From: Bacillota bacterium
GTDB taxonomy: Bacteria > Bacillota > Clostridia > Christensenellales > Christensenellaceae
NCBI GenBank assembly: GCA_023393165.1
Contig: JAEWMJ010000057.1
Span: 62,001-126,000, forward strand
Length of the DNA stretch: 64,000 nt
Direction of reading: 5' to 3'
Shown: positions 52,301 to 59,286 of the stretch, piece after piece
How positions within the stretch are numbered: position 1 is the stretch's first letter
Layout: each line of letters opens with the position of its first letter
Notes under the pieces: generated by a model
Databases searched by the model: none
What the model saw: only the letters and a program-made list of their open reading frames with translations
Told to the model about the DNA's origin: nothing
Position numbers and translations under genes: made by a program

Positions 52301-53795
52301 AAAAATACGCTGCTTTATTTACAAGCGCGTTTAATTGGCGGTAAGTCAATACGTCCGTTCCCGAAATCAGGGCGATTTCATCGGGCGTTTTGTTCATTTG
52401 CTGCTGAAAAAGCGCGTCCAGGCCCCGGTCGGCGGTGAAATCCGTCTTGTTGGCATTAAATTCGTACAGCACGCGTTTGAGTTCCTCGGGCGGCATAATG
52501 TTCATTTCAAAAAGCTTTTTATATGGATGCGAAATAGCGTCCGTCAGAATGGTAAGGCAATGATCGTGGATGTACTCGATCTCTTTTATTGAGAAAAGAG
52601 GGACCTGATGATCATAGTCAACAATCAGCCTTCCCTCTCCCTCACGGTCGTTGATATGGATGTTGAGGGAGTTTACCTGGCTTCCGGAAAAATGCCACCT
52701 GCCTTCATAGGTAAAGTTGTTCGTGTTTTTTTCAAACTGTACGTTCTGATAGGAAAGCGTAATATCATAAAGTGAATCCAGGCCCTTATGCTTTTTCCTG
52801 AGATCGGAAAGCAGCAGTTCGTACGGATATTTTTGGTGCTTTAAAATACGGAACCACTCGCCCGAAACCATTTTTACAAATTCATCGAAGGGCGTATCGT
52901 CCAGTAATTTAATGCGTATGGGCACAGTGCTGACAAACATGCCCACCGTGTTCCTTTCGTCCCTGGACCGGTTGAATACCGGTACGCCGATGACAATATC
53001 GTCCTTGCCCAATATCCGGTTGATATAGATGCATAGTACCGATAAATACAGGGCGAAGATGGACACGTTTTGTTTTTCACAGTATGCCCTCATATGGTCG
53101 GCAACGGTTTTTGAAATGATACATGCTTTCCTGCGCGCCCGGGTGCTTACATAATTAGTTTTCTTTTGCTTTAAAACGGTTGGTTCCGGAATATCCGAAA
53201 ATATTTCGTTCAGACAGAGCTTGTCCGTAAGAAAACGTTTGGAATTCAGGTATTCCTGTTCCCGCCGGATGTAACTGGTATAAGAATCCCCCTGAAATTC
53301 AGCCGGCTCACCCCCCGATAAATAAATATCGTAGTATTCCATTACCTGATTGCTGAACATGACAAGGGACCATGCGTCCGATATGATATGATGCACTTTT
53401 GCGTACCAGACAAATTCGTCATTGCTGATCCTGACGATGGCTATATAAAAAAGTTCCCGGTCCAGCAGGGGCAGATATGACTGCGATTGCATGCTGTCCC
53501 ACTCGTAAAGCCCCTGCAATCCCTTTGCGCTGAAATCGAGATAATCGTATTGGCTGTAGGCAAACGGACTTACATACTGAAAAGGTTCGCCGTTGATTTC
53601 CGTGATGCGGATACGCATCGCTTCGTTATTTTTAATAAAAAGGTTAATGGATTTTACAATCAGATCAAGATTGAGCGGTCCTTTGATTTTTAATGTGCCT
53701 GCATTGTTCCACATGCTTGTGCCCGGATGCAGCTTCTCTGTATACCATATTCTTTGTTGAGGATGTGTCAAAGGATAAAATTTATTTTCAATCAT
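46392..53795 (-). CDS. Two-module nonribosomal peptide synthetase with terminal reductase (C-A-T-C-A-T-R)
   Basis: A 2467-residue NRPS. C1 carries HHIISDAW (135-142). A1 carries YTSGSTGKPKG (about 607), NFYGPTEVT and YKTGDM. T1 has DNFFDIGGDSLS (about 988). C2 has HHIIADGTS (about 1178). A2 has YTSGSTGRPKG (about 1642), VYGPTETT and YNSGDI. T2 has DNFFHLGGDSLA (about 2022). The reductase domain starts LLTGANGFLGAH (about 2110) with NEYVKSKF as the Tyr-Lys site. An N-terminal C domain points to an acylated starter, and the reductase to release as aldehyde or alcohol. No phosphopantetheinyl transferase, thioesterase or exporter is nearby. Kinase and HD-GYP genes follow eight bases on. Confidence 0.95.
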   Translation of the reverse strand: MIENKFYPLTHPQQRIWYTEKLHPGTSMWNNAGTLKIKGPLNLDLIVKSINLFIKNNEAMRIRITEINGEPFQYVSPFAYSQYDYLDFSAKGLQGLYEWDSMQSQSYLPLLDRELFYIAIVRISNDEFVWYAKVHHIISDAWSLVMFSNQVMEYYDIYLSGGEPAEFQGDSYTSYIRREQEYLNSKRFLTDKLCLNEIFSDIPEPTVLKQKKTNYVSTRARRKACIISKTVADHMRAYCEKQNVSIFALYLSVLCIYINRILGKDDIVIGVPVFNRSRDERNTVGMFVSTVPIRIKLLDDTPFDEFVKMVSGEWFRILKHQKYPYELLLSDLRKKHKGLDSLYDITLSYQNVQFEKNTNNFTYEGRWHFSGSQVNSLNIHINDREGEGRLIVDYDHQVPLFSIKEIEYIHDHCLTILTDAISHPYKKLFEMNIMPPEELKRVLYEFNANKTDFTADRGLDALFQQQMNKTPDEIALISGTDVLTYRQLNALVNKAAYFLINKGLGRDDIAGIMIAREYTLIVSILAVLRAGAAFLPIDPDFPADRVQYELKESGAKCVIASLQLAEKCDDICEVIPADILVSLPECGEAIQPGNRLRDLAYVIYTSGSTGKPKGVMVEHHSIVHFMHTLSEIMDFTPGNIVLSAATVSFDLFIMETFPTLLNGGTVVLAGETEHNIPQNLVSLIIRTRINKIMTTPSRMQLFMSGKGADECLKSLKEIMLGGDVLPVRLLNEIKEKTAARIFNFYGPTEVTIAASYKELTDSNTVNIGKPLPGVYAYILDKHKNPVPIGVHGELYIGGDGVSRGYLDRPELTAESFVSDPFKPGWRIYKTGDMTRWFPMGEIEYLGRVDQQVKIRGFRIEPGEIEAKLLQIDGISACAVVDRQDDTGRKYLCAYICGTRRKNVNQLRGELAKELPAYMVPSYFIWMDSLPLGVSGKVDRKGLPEPDKEERQANRDENASLSTATEKGLAEIWGNVLKLKKIGREDNFFDIGGDSLSIVMVSAEVYKRFQVEVSLEKVYENPTLENYAKLIDGETKKTDSRPIISVRGRKDYPVSAAQRQVFIVSGGFFGQNTVYNMPGAYYIKGSLDIQALQRSLTRLVAKNESFRTRFEMKNGELRQRIVPRAEIILNVEDCAQSEMQKRLNSLARPFDLKAPPLLRANLLRMEADEFILFLDMHHIIADGTSVETVLSQLSRLYAGKSIPSNMVSYKDYSVWQEEHLASGHVDFQRRFWMDTLGGDLPTLNLNTDYPRGAVQSMEGNRLSFSIPKDLTLQLRTFAQRSGVTMFMLLLSLYTVVLSKYTGQKDIIVGAPVSVRNRHELMDIVGMFVNTLPMRTRIDGDEKFTEMLERVRAGCLAAFQNQTYPFELMVNDLKLEKDASRNPVFGTMLSYNTFDLASLELKDLKTTVVRLSQPISKFDITLEVYDKSATLECEFEYCTKLFKRSTLKAIALHFKNLIKMVLRNPEIEIKKICLLTPAERKKILVDFNRTGYEYDEGIPVIRLFERAADRYPDKIALICKGRRMTFSELDRAAGAYAKKLIELGVGRNRIVGISVNRSLDMMCAILGTLKAGAAYMPVDPFYPEERKTYMLQNSKADVLITDDPDKCGFQGTILFSGTVDKNAGEYRPVIASGPGDLALVIYTSGSTGRPKGVMVTVSGLLNLYEMIGQNKFYSEDTVVASISSISFDIFVSDSLISLFFGAAVIMCTDDECRQPHLLVPAMRLGGANFLQTTPSRMQILMSDKTFRENLIHLKLIVHGGEPFPPDLLRKLKKYSRARIVSVYGPTETTVYSSFKDLTHTSNITVGKAAANLQYYILDDDLIPVPLGCPGLLYIAGKGVSRGYINREDLTRERYLRNPFAEGIMYNSGDICAYQPSGEVVCLGRSDFQVKIRGLRIELGEIESAILDIKGVDKTVVLACGKEENKYLCAYFTQNGDVDETALRESLKKRLPVYMIPSHFISLESFPMTPGGKLDRKALPNPGTETGSRKNTVRKKVLTSDTQKKMAKVWKQVLKVQSVGPADNFFHLGGDSLAVIQVQAAIWKYGFEIGTQDFYEMQTLESICEHIDSKHSLKQAAPSKYDIYASSKKGIPLTPRSADCQPADLSCTLLTGANGFLGAHVLSELVGLYQSRVYCIIRADNDENARQKLKDSLVFYFGKDAAEKILKNVQAVSGEICSPNLGMPDGRSAEIAADIKTVIHCAAITSHYGMPEKFEEINVLGTKYIVEFCLRESKPLLHVSTMSVSGKYVREDAKTFVFDETCYYIGQEYGSNEYVKSKFFAEGIVHKAREEGLDARIFRAGNLTARTIDGKFQMAKENNAFANRLKSIFEIGVLPEKLKDLLLELTPVDSCAKAMLILSQVGGICPVVYHLYNPNRIFMKDLIAWSREILPAPAFVPTKVFDRTIRAISRQNEGKKLSGIINDISRQDVMGQNIEVRSDKTAELLHHCGFDWPQVSSEYVTRFLTTICEP

Positions 53796-54120
53796 GATAT
53801 TTGCTCCATGTGCCGAATGATGTTTAAATAATTTTCCCTTTTAAAGAATTAACCCGGAGTTAATACTTGTTCAATTATGGTCTTTTAGATTAACACCCTG
53901 ACTCTTATTTTATTTTAATATTAAGGAATCATTTCATAATATTTTCAAGAATACTTAATGTAGTCTATGTTTGGCTTTTTGATCCTTTATATTGTATCTT
54001 ATCATATTTAATAGTTTTTTGTCTACAAATTATGCCGTATTTCTTCTAAATTTTGTAAATTATTGAATGCCTTATCATAATTTGTCATAAAATAAATTCA
54101 GGCGCTTTATAATCAAATTC
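53796..54120. promoter_or_regulatory. Upstream region of the NRPS operon, with dyad
   Basis: A/T-rich leader without genes. It holds an inverted repeat ATTAAC CCGGA GTTAAT at 53848-53864 between a possible minus-strand -35 (TTGAAC) and -10 (TAATTC) box. TGGAGC seven bases before the ATG is the ribosome site. Nothing else is recognisable across the 417-base interval 53796-54212 apart from the terminator at 54126-54150. Confidence 0.45.
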
Positions 54121-54125
54121 AGGCA

Positions 54126-54150
54126 AAAAAATACCGCAAGAGCGGTATGA
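54126..54150 (-). terminator. Terminator of the DUF6530-like gene
   Basis: Minus strand ATACCGC TCTT GCGGTAT followed by seven T bases. Confidence 0.85.
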
Positions 54151-54212
54151 TTGATCACAAAGTATTATTCTCAGCAATCCATAATCAGACGGGCCGTTAT
54201 TTAAACTGTATT

Positions 54213-54695
54213 TTACGCATATCCAAGTTCTTTGAGCATGGCGCCCAATACGCGCAGACGCTCGCTGATCATTTCGTCGTCTTCAGTCAGAACTTTTTCA
54301 AACAAACGGATATCTTCGTCGATCATTGGATTATCCGCGCAAACGGCCACCGTCATGGCGTCTCCCTGCATCCCCACTCTGTCGATCACCGGCTTTTCAG
54401 GATCAAAGAGGCCTTTTTGCCTGTACGCCTCCCTGAAATACATCTTTGTCCTGCAAATCAAAATTGCCAGATCGATTACGCGGTGCATGGGCAGTTCCTC
54501 GGACTGCCGGGACCATTTCTCCCCGGTATACCTCCAAACCTTGGCGGAAATGTCCACCTTCCCCCGGTCATTCCATTGCGCCAGGCCCAGAGACAAACCT
54601 TTTGCATCGGAATTGTACGCGTACCTGCCGTCAATATTTTCATAATTCTCGGAGACGATAACGGGCTTATGTTTTAGTATTGTCGGTATTTTCAT
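54213..54695 (-). CDS. DUF6530-like conserved protein
   Basis: A 160-residue soluble protein. KIPTILKHKPVIVSENYENI and NSDAKGLSLGLAQWNDRG at the N terminus, then ISAKVWRYTGEKWSRQSEEL, are strongly patterned and recall a conserved bacterial family I know as DUF6530 (from memory). A helical C terminus ends RLRVLGAMLKELGYA. It has its own promoter and terminator, so it is a single-gene unit. No function is known to me. Confidence 0.7.
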   Translation of the reverse strand: MKIPTILKHKPVIVSENYENIDGRYAYNSDAKGLSLGLAQWNDRGKVDISAKVWRYTGEKWSRQSEELPMHRVIDLAILICRTKMYFREAYRQKGLFDPEKPVIDRVGMQGDAMTVAVCADNPMIDEDIRLFEKVLTEDDEMISERLRVLGAMLKELGYA

Positions 54696-54737
54696 TTTCT
54701 TTGCCGCCTTTTACTGATTTAGTAATTTACTGTATTT

Positions 54738-54766
54738 ACAATAGCAGAATGATGTTCCTCTGTCAA
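54738..54766 (-). promoter_or_regulatory. Promoter of the DUF6530-like gene
   Basis: Minus strand perfect TTGACA (54766-54761), 17-base spacer, TATTGT (54743-54738). Confidence 0.72.
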
Positions 54767-54825
54767 GTATAAACAGGGCTTCTCTGCCGCAAAAGTGAAT
54801 TTATCCTCCAAATTGAGCCTTAATA

Positions 54826-54854
54826 TTGACATTTCCGAGTCTTTTTAATAAAAT
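54826..54854 (+). promoter_or_regulatory. Promoter of the M23 peptidase / bactofilin operon
   Basis: Perfect TTGACA (54826-54831), 17-base spacer, TAAAAT (54849-54854), about 70 bases before the start codon. Confidence 0.75.
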
Positions 54855-54925
54855 TTTTACATAACCCTCGCAATGAATTCGCTATAATGATTATTGAATA
54901 AGAGAAATTATTGAAAAGAGCGTTG

Positions 54926-55939
54926 ATGAATAACAAAAAGCCTTTGGAAAATTTTCAGGTTATAATCACCTCTGGCACTGACGCACGTAAAAAGCCGGTC
55001 TGTTTCAACATTCGGAAAAGAACGCTTGTTATTATTATTGCTGTTTTTTTTCTGTCTATCGCGGCTTCTCTCATAATTTCAGCCACGGCGTTTATGCAGA
55101 TTTCCGATTCCCGAAAGCAAATTCAGGATCTGACGCAGAAAATGGAAAACCAGTCAAAGCTGCTGGACGAATATGCCGGCGAGACGGCCAGTCTTCAAAA
55201 ATCCCTTCAGGACGGCGGAAGCAGGGCATTTTCAAACCCGGTCTCAAGATCCGCACCCAACGTTTCAGAATATCAGAGCGGCCGGCAGCCCTTCATAACA
55301 AGCGAGCCGGGCGGCGATACCACACGGGAACCGGGACAATCCGCGGAAGCCGCGGACAAGTCCTCTGCTGAAATTAACGCACAAACAGAAGAAGGCGGGA
55401 CATCCGGCCAGACTTTGCAGCAGTCCGCCGGGGAAACAGGGCAATCTTTTTCCGGCTATCTTGCCCAAGCTAAAATCCTGGACGATAAAGACCTCGATTA
55501 TCTTGTATGGCCCTTTCAGGGCCCGGACAGCGGGTATGATACGGACTGGCCGGGCCCGGACGGATATTATCACGCCCCCAGGGACGGCGGGCAGATTCAC
55601 GAAGGCGTGGACATCTGCGCCCCTCATAAAACGTCCGTCTCTGCCGTTACGGACGGCACGGTTGTTTCGAACGGATGGAACAACGACGGAGGATGGATGG
55701 TGGAAATACGTTCCCCCCAAGGCTATACATTCAGGTACCTGCACTTGGCGGATCAGTCTTCCCTGGACATGGGGACAAGCGTTCAGGCCGGCATAACCGT
55801 TATCGGATATTGCGGGAACACGGGGGGAGATTACCCGAATCATCTTCATTTAAGTATTTATCTGCCGGATTCAGAAGGAACAGCCGATCCTACGCCCTAT
55901 CTGAAGGCCGCAGAGGAGCGTTTTATATCAGGTGAATAA
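54926..55939 (+). CDS. M23-family peptidoglycan endopeptidase, membrane anchored
   Basis: A 337-residue protein with one N-terminal transmembrane helix (about residues 29-54), a short coiled coil (about 58-95, IQDLTQKMENQSKLLDEY), a low-complexity Gln/Glu/Gly linker, and a C-terminal LytM domain. The zinc ligands are all present: HEGVD (His and Asp) and NHLHLS (HxH). It should cleave peptide cross-links in the cell wall. ATG at 54926 is preferred; a TTG five codons earlier is possible and both ribosome sites are weak. A bactofilin gene follows, which is the usual pairing for such enzymes in shape control. Confidence 0.9.
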   Translation: MNNKKPLENFQVIITSGTDARKKPVCFNIRKRTLVIIIAVFFLSIAASLIISATAFMQISDSRKQIQDLTQKMENQSKLLDEYAGETASLQKSLQDGGSRAFSNPVSRSAPNVSEYQSGRQPFITSEPGGDTTREPGQSAEAADKSSAEINAQTEEGGTSGQTLQQSAGETGQSFSGYLAQAKILDDKDLDYLVWPFQGPDSGYDTDWPGPDGYYHAPRDGGQIHEGVDICAPHKTSVSAVTDGTVVSNGWNNDGGWMVEIRSPQGYTFRYLHLADQSSLDMGTSVQAGITVIGYCGNTGGDYPNHLHLSIYLPDSEGTADPTPYLKAAEERFISGE

Positions 55940-55964
55940 ATAAAAACCCAAAAGGAGGTTTATC

Positions 55965-56342
55965 ATGAAAAACGAAAGACGCAGTCCGCAGTCCGGCATG
56001 GACGTATATATCTCCGCTGAATCGCAGATTACGGGCGACTTGACAACGCAAAACAATATCGTGGTGGAAGGCCAGGTAAACGGAAAAATAACCGCGACCG
56101 GAAACGTGCATATTGGGAGCGCCGCCAAAATCGAAGGCAACATTGCAGCCGCCGATATCCAGATCGCCGGCAGGGTGCAGGGGAACGTATCTTCCTCCGG
56201 CGTTATCGTTCTATACAGCGGCGCCCAGCTTGAAGGGGATGTCCGCGCAAGCGGCATCACGATTGAAAAAGGAGCGTCCTTTAAAGGGGCGACTGAGATC
56301 GACGCGGAAAACGCCGCTGCCGGAATGCAGCCGGAATCATAA
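55965..56342 (+). CDS. Bactofilin
   Basis: A 125-residue bactofilin (DUF583) cytoskeletal protein. A short disordered N terminus (KNERRSPQSGMD) is followed by a beta-helix with repeating six-residue hydrophobic steps: SQITGDLTTQNNIVVEGQVN, KIEGNIAAADIQIAGRVQG, LEGDVRASGITIEKGASFKG. It polymerises without nucleotide and often positions M23 hydrolases, and the preceding gene encodes one. A strong AAAGGAGG ribosome site lies seven bases before the ATG. Confidence 0.92.
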   Translation: MKNERRSPQSGMDVYISAESQITGDLTTQNNIVVEGQVNGKITATGNVHIGSAAKIEGNIAAADIQIAGRVQGNVSSSGVIVLYSGAQLEGDVRASGITIEKGASFKGATEIDAENAAAGMQPES

Positions 56343-56348
56343 TATTAT

Positions 56349-56792
56349 TTATTTGTAATCAGCCGGTGGCAGCCATTTTTCAAACGCCTGCAAAAAGCTT
56401 ATATCCGCCTCTTTTGTTCTTTTAGGCCCGCCTTTCAGCCTGCCGCCCGCTTTCCGTATCTTTTTTGTCTGGTGGCGCGACATCAGAAGCCCGTCGATAT
56501 TGTCGGCGGTATACGCGCGTCCGTTCTGGTCCATGCACAGCGCCCTTTTGGCGAGGGCCAGCGCGGCGAGGCCATAGTCCTGCGTGACAACGATATCGCC
56601 CGGCTCTATATTGTTGACAAGCGCAATATCAGCGCTGTCCGCCCCCTGTGAAAGAGTTACGGTCAGCGCCCCCTCACGCTCAAAAATATGAGAGGTATCG
56701 CAAAAAAGAACAACCTCCGTATGGTGTTTTTTCGCCGCCCGGATCGCTATATCCACCACCGGGCAGCCGTCGGCATCAATCAAAACGCGCAT
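56349..56792 (-). CDS. YaiI/YqxD family protein (DUF188)
   Basis: A 147-residue member of the UPF0178 family, with a PIN-like nuclease fold. It begins MRVLIDADGCPVVDIAI, where the two acidic residues and the Cys are family hallmarks, and has GADSADIALVNNI, VTQDYGLAALALAKR and SRHQTKKIRKAGGR. It is full length. It is convergent with the bactofilin gene, six bases apart, and 33 bases downstream of the tex-like gene. Confidence 0.93.
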   Translation of the reverse strand: MRVLIDADGCPVVDIAIRAAKKHHTEVVLFCDTSHIFEREGALTVTLSQGADSADIALVNNIEPGDIVVTQDYGLAALALAKRALCMDQNGRAYTADNIDGLLMSRHQTKKIRKAGGRLKGGPKRTKEADISFLQAFEKWLPPADYK

Positions 56793-56825
56793 CTTTTTTC
56801 CCTGACCGAGTTTATTTCGTTTAAA

Positions 56826-58982
56826 TCAGCTGCTCTTGGGGCTGTTTCTCATTGAAAGAGAAATACGGCCTTTTTTTACGTCCACATCCAGCACCGTTAC
56901 GGAAACGATGTCGCCCACAGCGGCCGCCTCGGACGGATGCTTCAGATACCGTTCAGCCATCTGGGATATGTGCACGAGTCCGTCCTGATGGACGCCGATA
57001 TCCACGAAAACGCCGAAGTCCACCACATTCCGCACGGTCCCTGTCAGTTCCATACCGGGCTTTAAATCTTCCATACTCAGAACATCCGTTCTTAAAATGG
57101 GCGGCGGAAGCTCATCCCGGATATCACGCCCGGGTTTTTTGAGTTCCCCCATAATGTCCCGCAATGTAGGCACGCCGATTCCGCAGGCATGGGCGATCTT
57201 TTCCTCGCCGGCCTCCCGAATGCCCAATTCTATTGCCGTGGTTTTGCGCGCGCCCATATCCGCGGCGGAAATGCCCAGCAGACCGAGCAGTTTTTTTACA
57301 GCGCCGTAGGACTCCGGATGAACTGACGTATTATCCAGCATATCCGCGCCGCCGGGGATCCGCAGGAAACCCGCGCACTGTTCGAACGCCTTTGGCCCCA
57401 GGCGAGGCACCTTTTTCAGTTGGGAGCGTGACGCAAACGCGCCGTACTGGTTGCGGTATTCCACAATCTTCTCCGCAACCGACGCGTTCAGTCCGGATAT
57501 ATAAGACAAAAGAGAAACGGACGCGGTATTGAGGTCTACGCCAACGCTGTTCACACAGTCTTCCACCACCCCGAACAGCGCCGAATCAAGCTCCGCGCCC
57601 GGCATATCGTGCTGGTATTGGCCCACGCCTATAGATTTTGGATCGATCTTCACCAGTTCGGCCAGCGGATCCTGCAGCCGCCTGGCGATGGAAACCGCGC
57701 TCCGTATGGAAACATCAAGTTCCGGAAACTCTTTGGCTCCAAGAGGGGACGCGGAATAAACCGAAGCGCCCGCTTCGTTCACAACCATATAGCTGACCTT
57801 TTCCGGCAGTTCTTTGATCAGTCCGGCGACAAAGAGCTCGGATTCGCGGGAAGCGGTGCCGTTTCCTATTGCAATGCACGAAACGCCGTGCTTTTGTATC
57901 AGTTTTTTGAGCGCCGTTTTGGCTTCTTCCTGCCTGTTCTGGGGCGGCGTGGGATATACGACCGCGCTCTCCAGCAATTTGCCCGTACCGTCCACCACGG
58001 CTATCTTGCATCCGGTACGGTATGCCGGATCAAACCCCATCGTAACCTTTCCCTTGACGGGAGGCTGCATCAGCAGGGGTTTTAAGTTCAGGGCGAACAT
58101 ATGGATGGCACCTTCCTCAGCTTTCTCCGTGAGTTCGTTTCTGATTTCGCGTTCCAGGGACGGCCATAAAAGCCTGCTCCACGCGTCGTCAATCGTTTTC
58201 AGGACGCACTCTCCTGATTCGCCGCCGCCTTTCACGTATTTGGAGCGGATAGCGGCTATGGCCAGGGACTCATCCATGGATATATCGATCTTTAAAAAAC
58301 CTTCCTTCTCCCCGCGGTTCATGGCCAGGATCCTGTGCCCCGGGGTCTGCAGAAGGGGTCCCGAGAAATCGTAGTAGGTCTTATATACGGAATCTTCCTC
58401 TTTTGCAGCCCGTGATTCGATCTTTCCGTTCTTCCGGATATGTCCCCGCAAGACTTTCCGCAATTCCGCATCGTCCGATATCCGCTCGGCAAGAATATCC
58501 TGCGCGCCCGAAACCGCGTCTTCCCAAGTTAAAACGCCCTTTTCCGCGTCCACATAAGGCGCAGCCGCCTCCATGAGCGTACATTTCATGTTCTGCGCAA
58601 TGATCATATCGGCCAGAGGTTCCAGGCCGCGTTCGCGCGCCATGGTTGCGCGCGTGCGCCTTTTTTGCTTGAACGGCCGGTAGATATCCTCCACCTCGGC
58701 CAGCGTCGCCGCGCGGGCGAGCTGCTCCCCGATTTCCTCAGACCATTTTCCCTGTTCGGTGATACTTTGCTCTGCCTGCTGTTTCCGTTCCTCCAGATTG
58801 CGCAGGTATGTGAGGCGTTCTCCAAACTGCCGCAATACCTGGTCGTCACAGGAACCCGTCATCTCCTTGCGGTACCGCGCGATAAAAGGTATGGTATTGC
58901 CTTCGTCTATCAGCGAGATGATGTTGCGGCTGTACTCAATCTTTACGGCGAATTCTTTTGCCAATACTTCTGCAAGTTCCAT
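56826..58982 (-). CDS. tex: Tex-family RNA-binding transcription accessory protein
   Basis: A 718-residue protein with the full Tex architecture: an N-terminal helical region (GNTIPFIARYRKEMTGSCDD), a YqgF-like RNase H fold (MGFDPAYRTGCKIAVVDGTG), helix-hairpin-helix repeats (LLSYISGLNASVAEKIVEYR) and a C-terminal S1 RNA-binding domain (VVDFGVFVDIGVHQDGLVHI). The ATG at 58982 has AGGAG six bases upstream; an upstream in-frame TTG was not used. In the family it affects transcription and toxin gene expression. It is followed by YaiI, and its upstream region is filled by a MITE-like copy. Confidence 0.95.
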   Translation of the reverse strand: MELAEVLAKEFAVKIEYSRNIISLIDEGNTIPFIARYRKEMTGSCDDQVLRQFGERLTYLRNLEERKQQAEQSITEQGKWSEEIGEQLARAATLAEVEDIYRPFKQKRRTRATMARERGLEPLADMIIAQNMKCTLMEAAAPYVDAEKGVLTWEDAVSGAQDILAERISDDAELRKVLRGHIRKNGKIESRAAKEEDSVYKTYYDFSGPLLQTPGHRILAMNRGEKEGFLKIDISMDESLAIAAIRSKYVKGGGESGECVLKTIDDAWSRLLWPSLEREIRNELTEKAEEGAIHMFALNLKPLLMQPPVKGKVTMGFDPAYRTGCKIAVVDGTGKLLESAVVYPTPPQNRQEEAKTALKKLIQKHGVSCIAIGNGTASRESELFVAGLIKELPEKVSYMVVNEAGASVYSASPLGAKEFPELDVSIRSAVSIARRLQDPLAELVKIDPKSIGVGQYQHDMPGAELDSALFGVVEDCVNSVGVDLNTASVSLLSYISGLNASVAEKIVEYRNQYGAFASRSQLKKVPRLGPKAFEQCAGFLRIPGGADMLDNTSVHPESYGAVKKLLGLLGISAADMGARKTTAIELGIREAGEEKIAHACGIGVPTLRDIMGELKKPGRDIRDELPPPILRTDVLSMEDLKPGMELTGTVRNVVDFGVFVDIGVHQDGLVHISQMAERYLKHPSEAAAVGDIVSVTVLDVDVKKGRISLSMRNSPKSS

Positions 58983-59037
58983 TCTATTCTCCTGTTTTTT
59001 CAATTTTTATGATAAATATAATGTGTCCTCTATATGA

Positions 59038-59286
59038 AGGCCGATGAAAAGCACAAATACAAGGCATTTTGAGCACTGCGACGGAAGCGTAGTAAGAACT
59101 AAGAACCTACGCTGAGGAGAGCGGAGCCGACCGCCGCCAGTGGCGGAAAAAGGAAGGCGAACGCTCACTGAACGCGAGATGAATACAAGCGCTAATCCCC
59201 AAAGAATACCTTACGCGCAGTATGAATCCGCTGTGAAGTGGGAAGGGCGGAAAAACAACACAGTAGTTGGGATTTTTCAGCCGCCT
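59038..59286. mobile_element. MITE-like repeat family 1, copy 4
   Basis: A 249-bp copy from AGGCCGATGAAAA to TTTTTCAGCCGCCT. The right end overlaps the last codons of the ABC-F gene and supplies its stop codon. All internal landmarks are present, with a short duplication in the AAGAACTAAGAACC stretch. It fills the interval between the tex-like and ABC-F genes. Confidence 0.85.
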
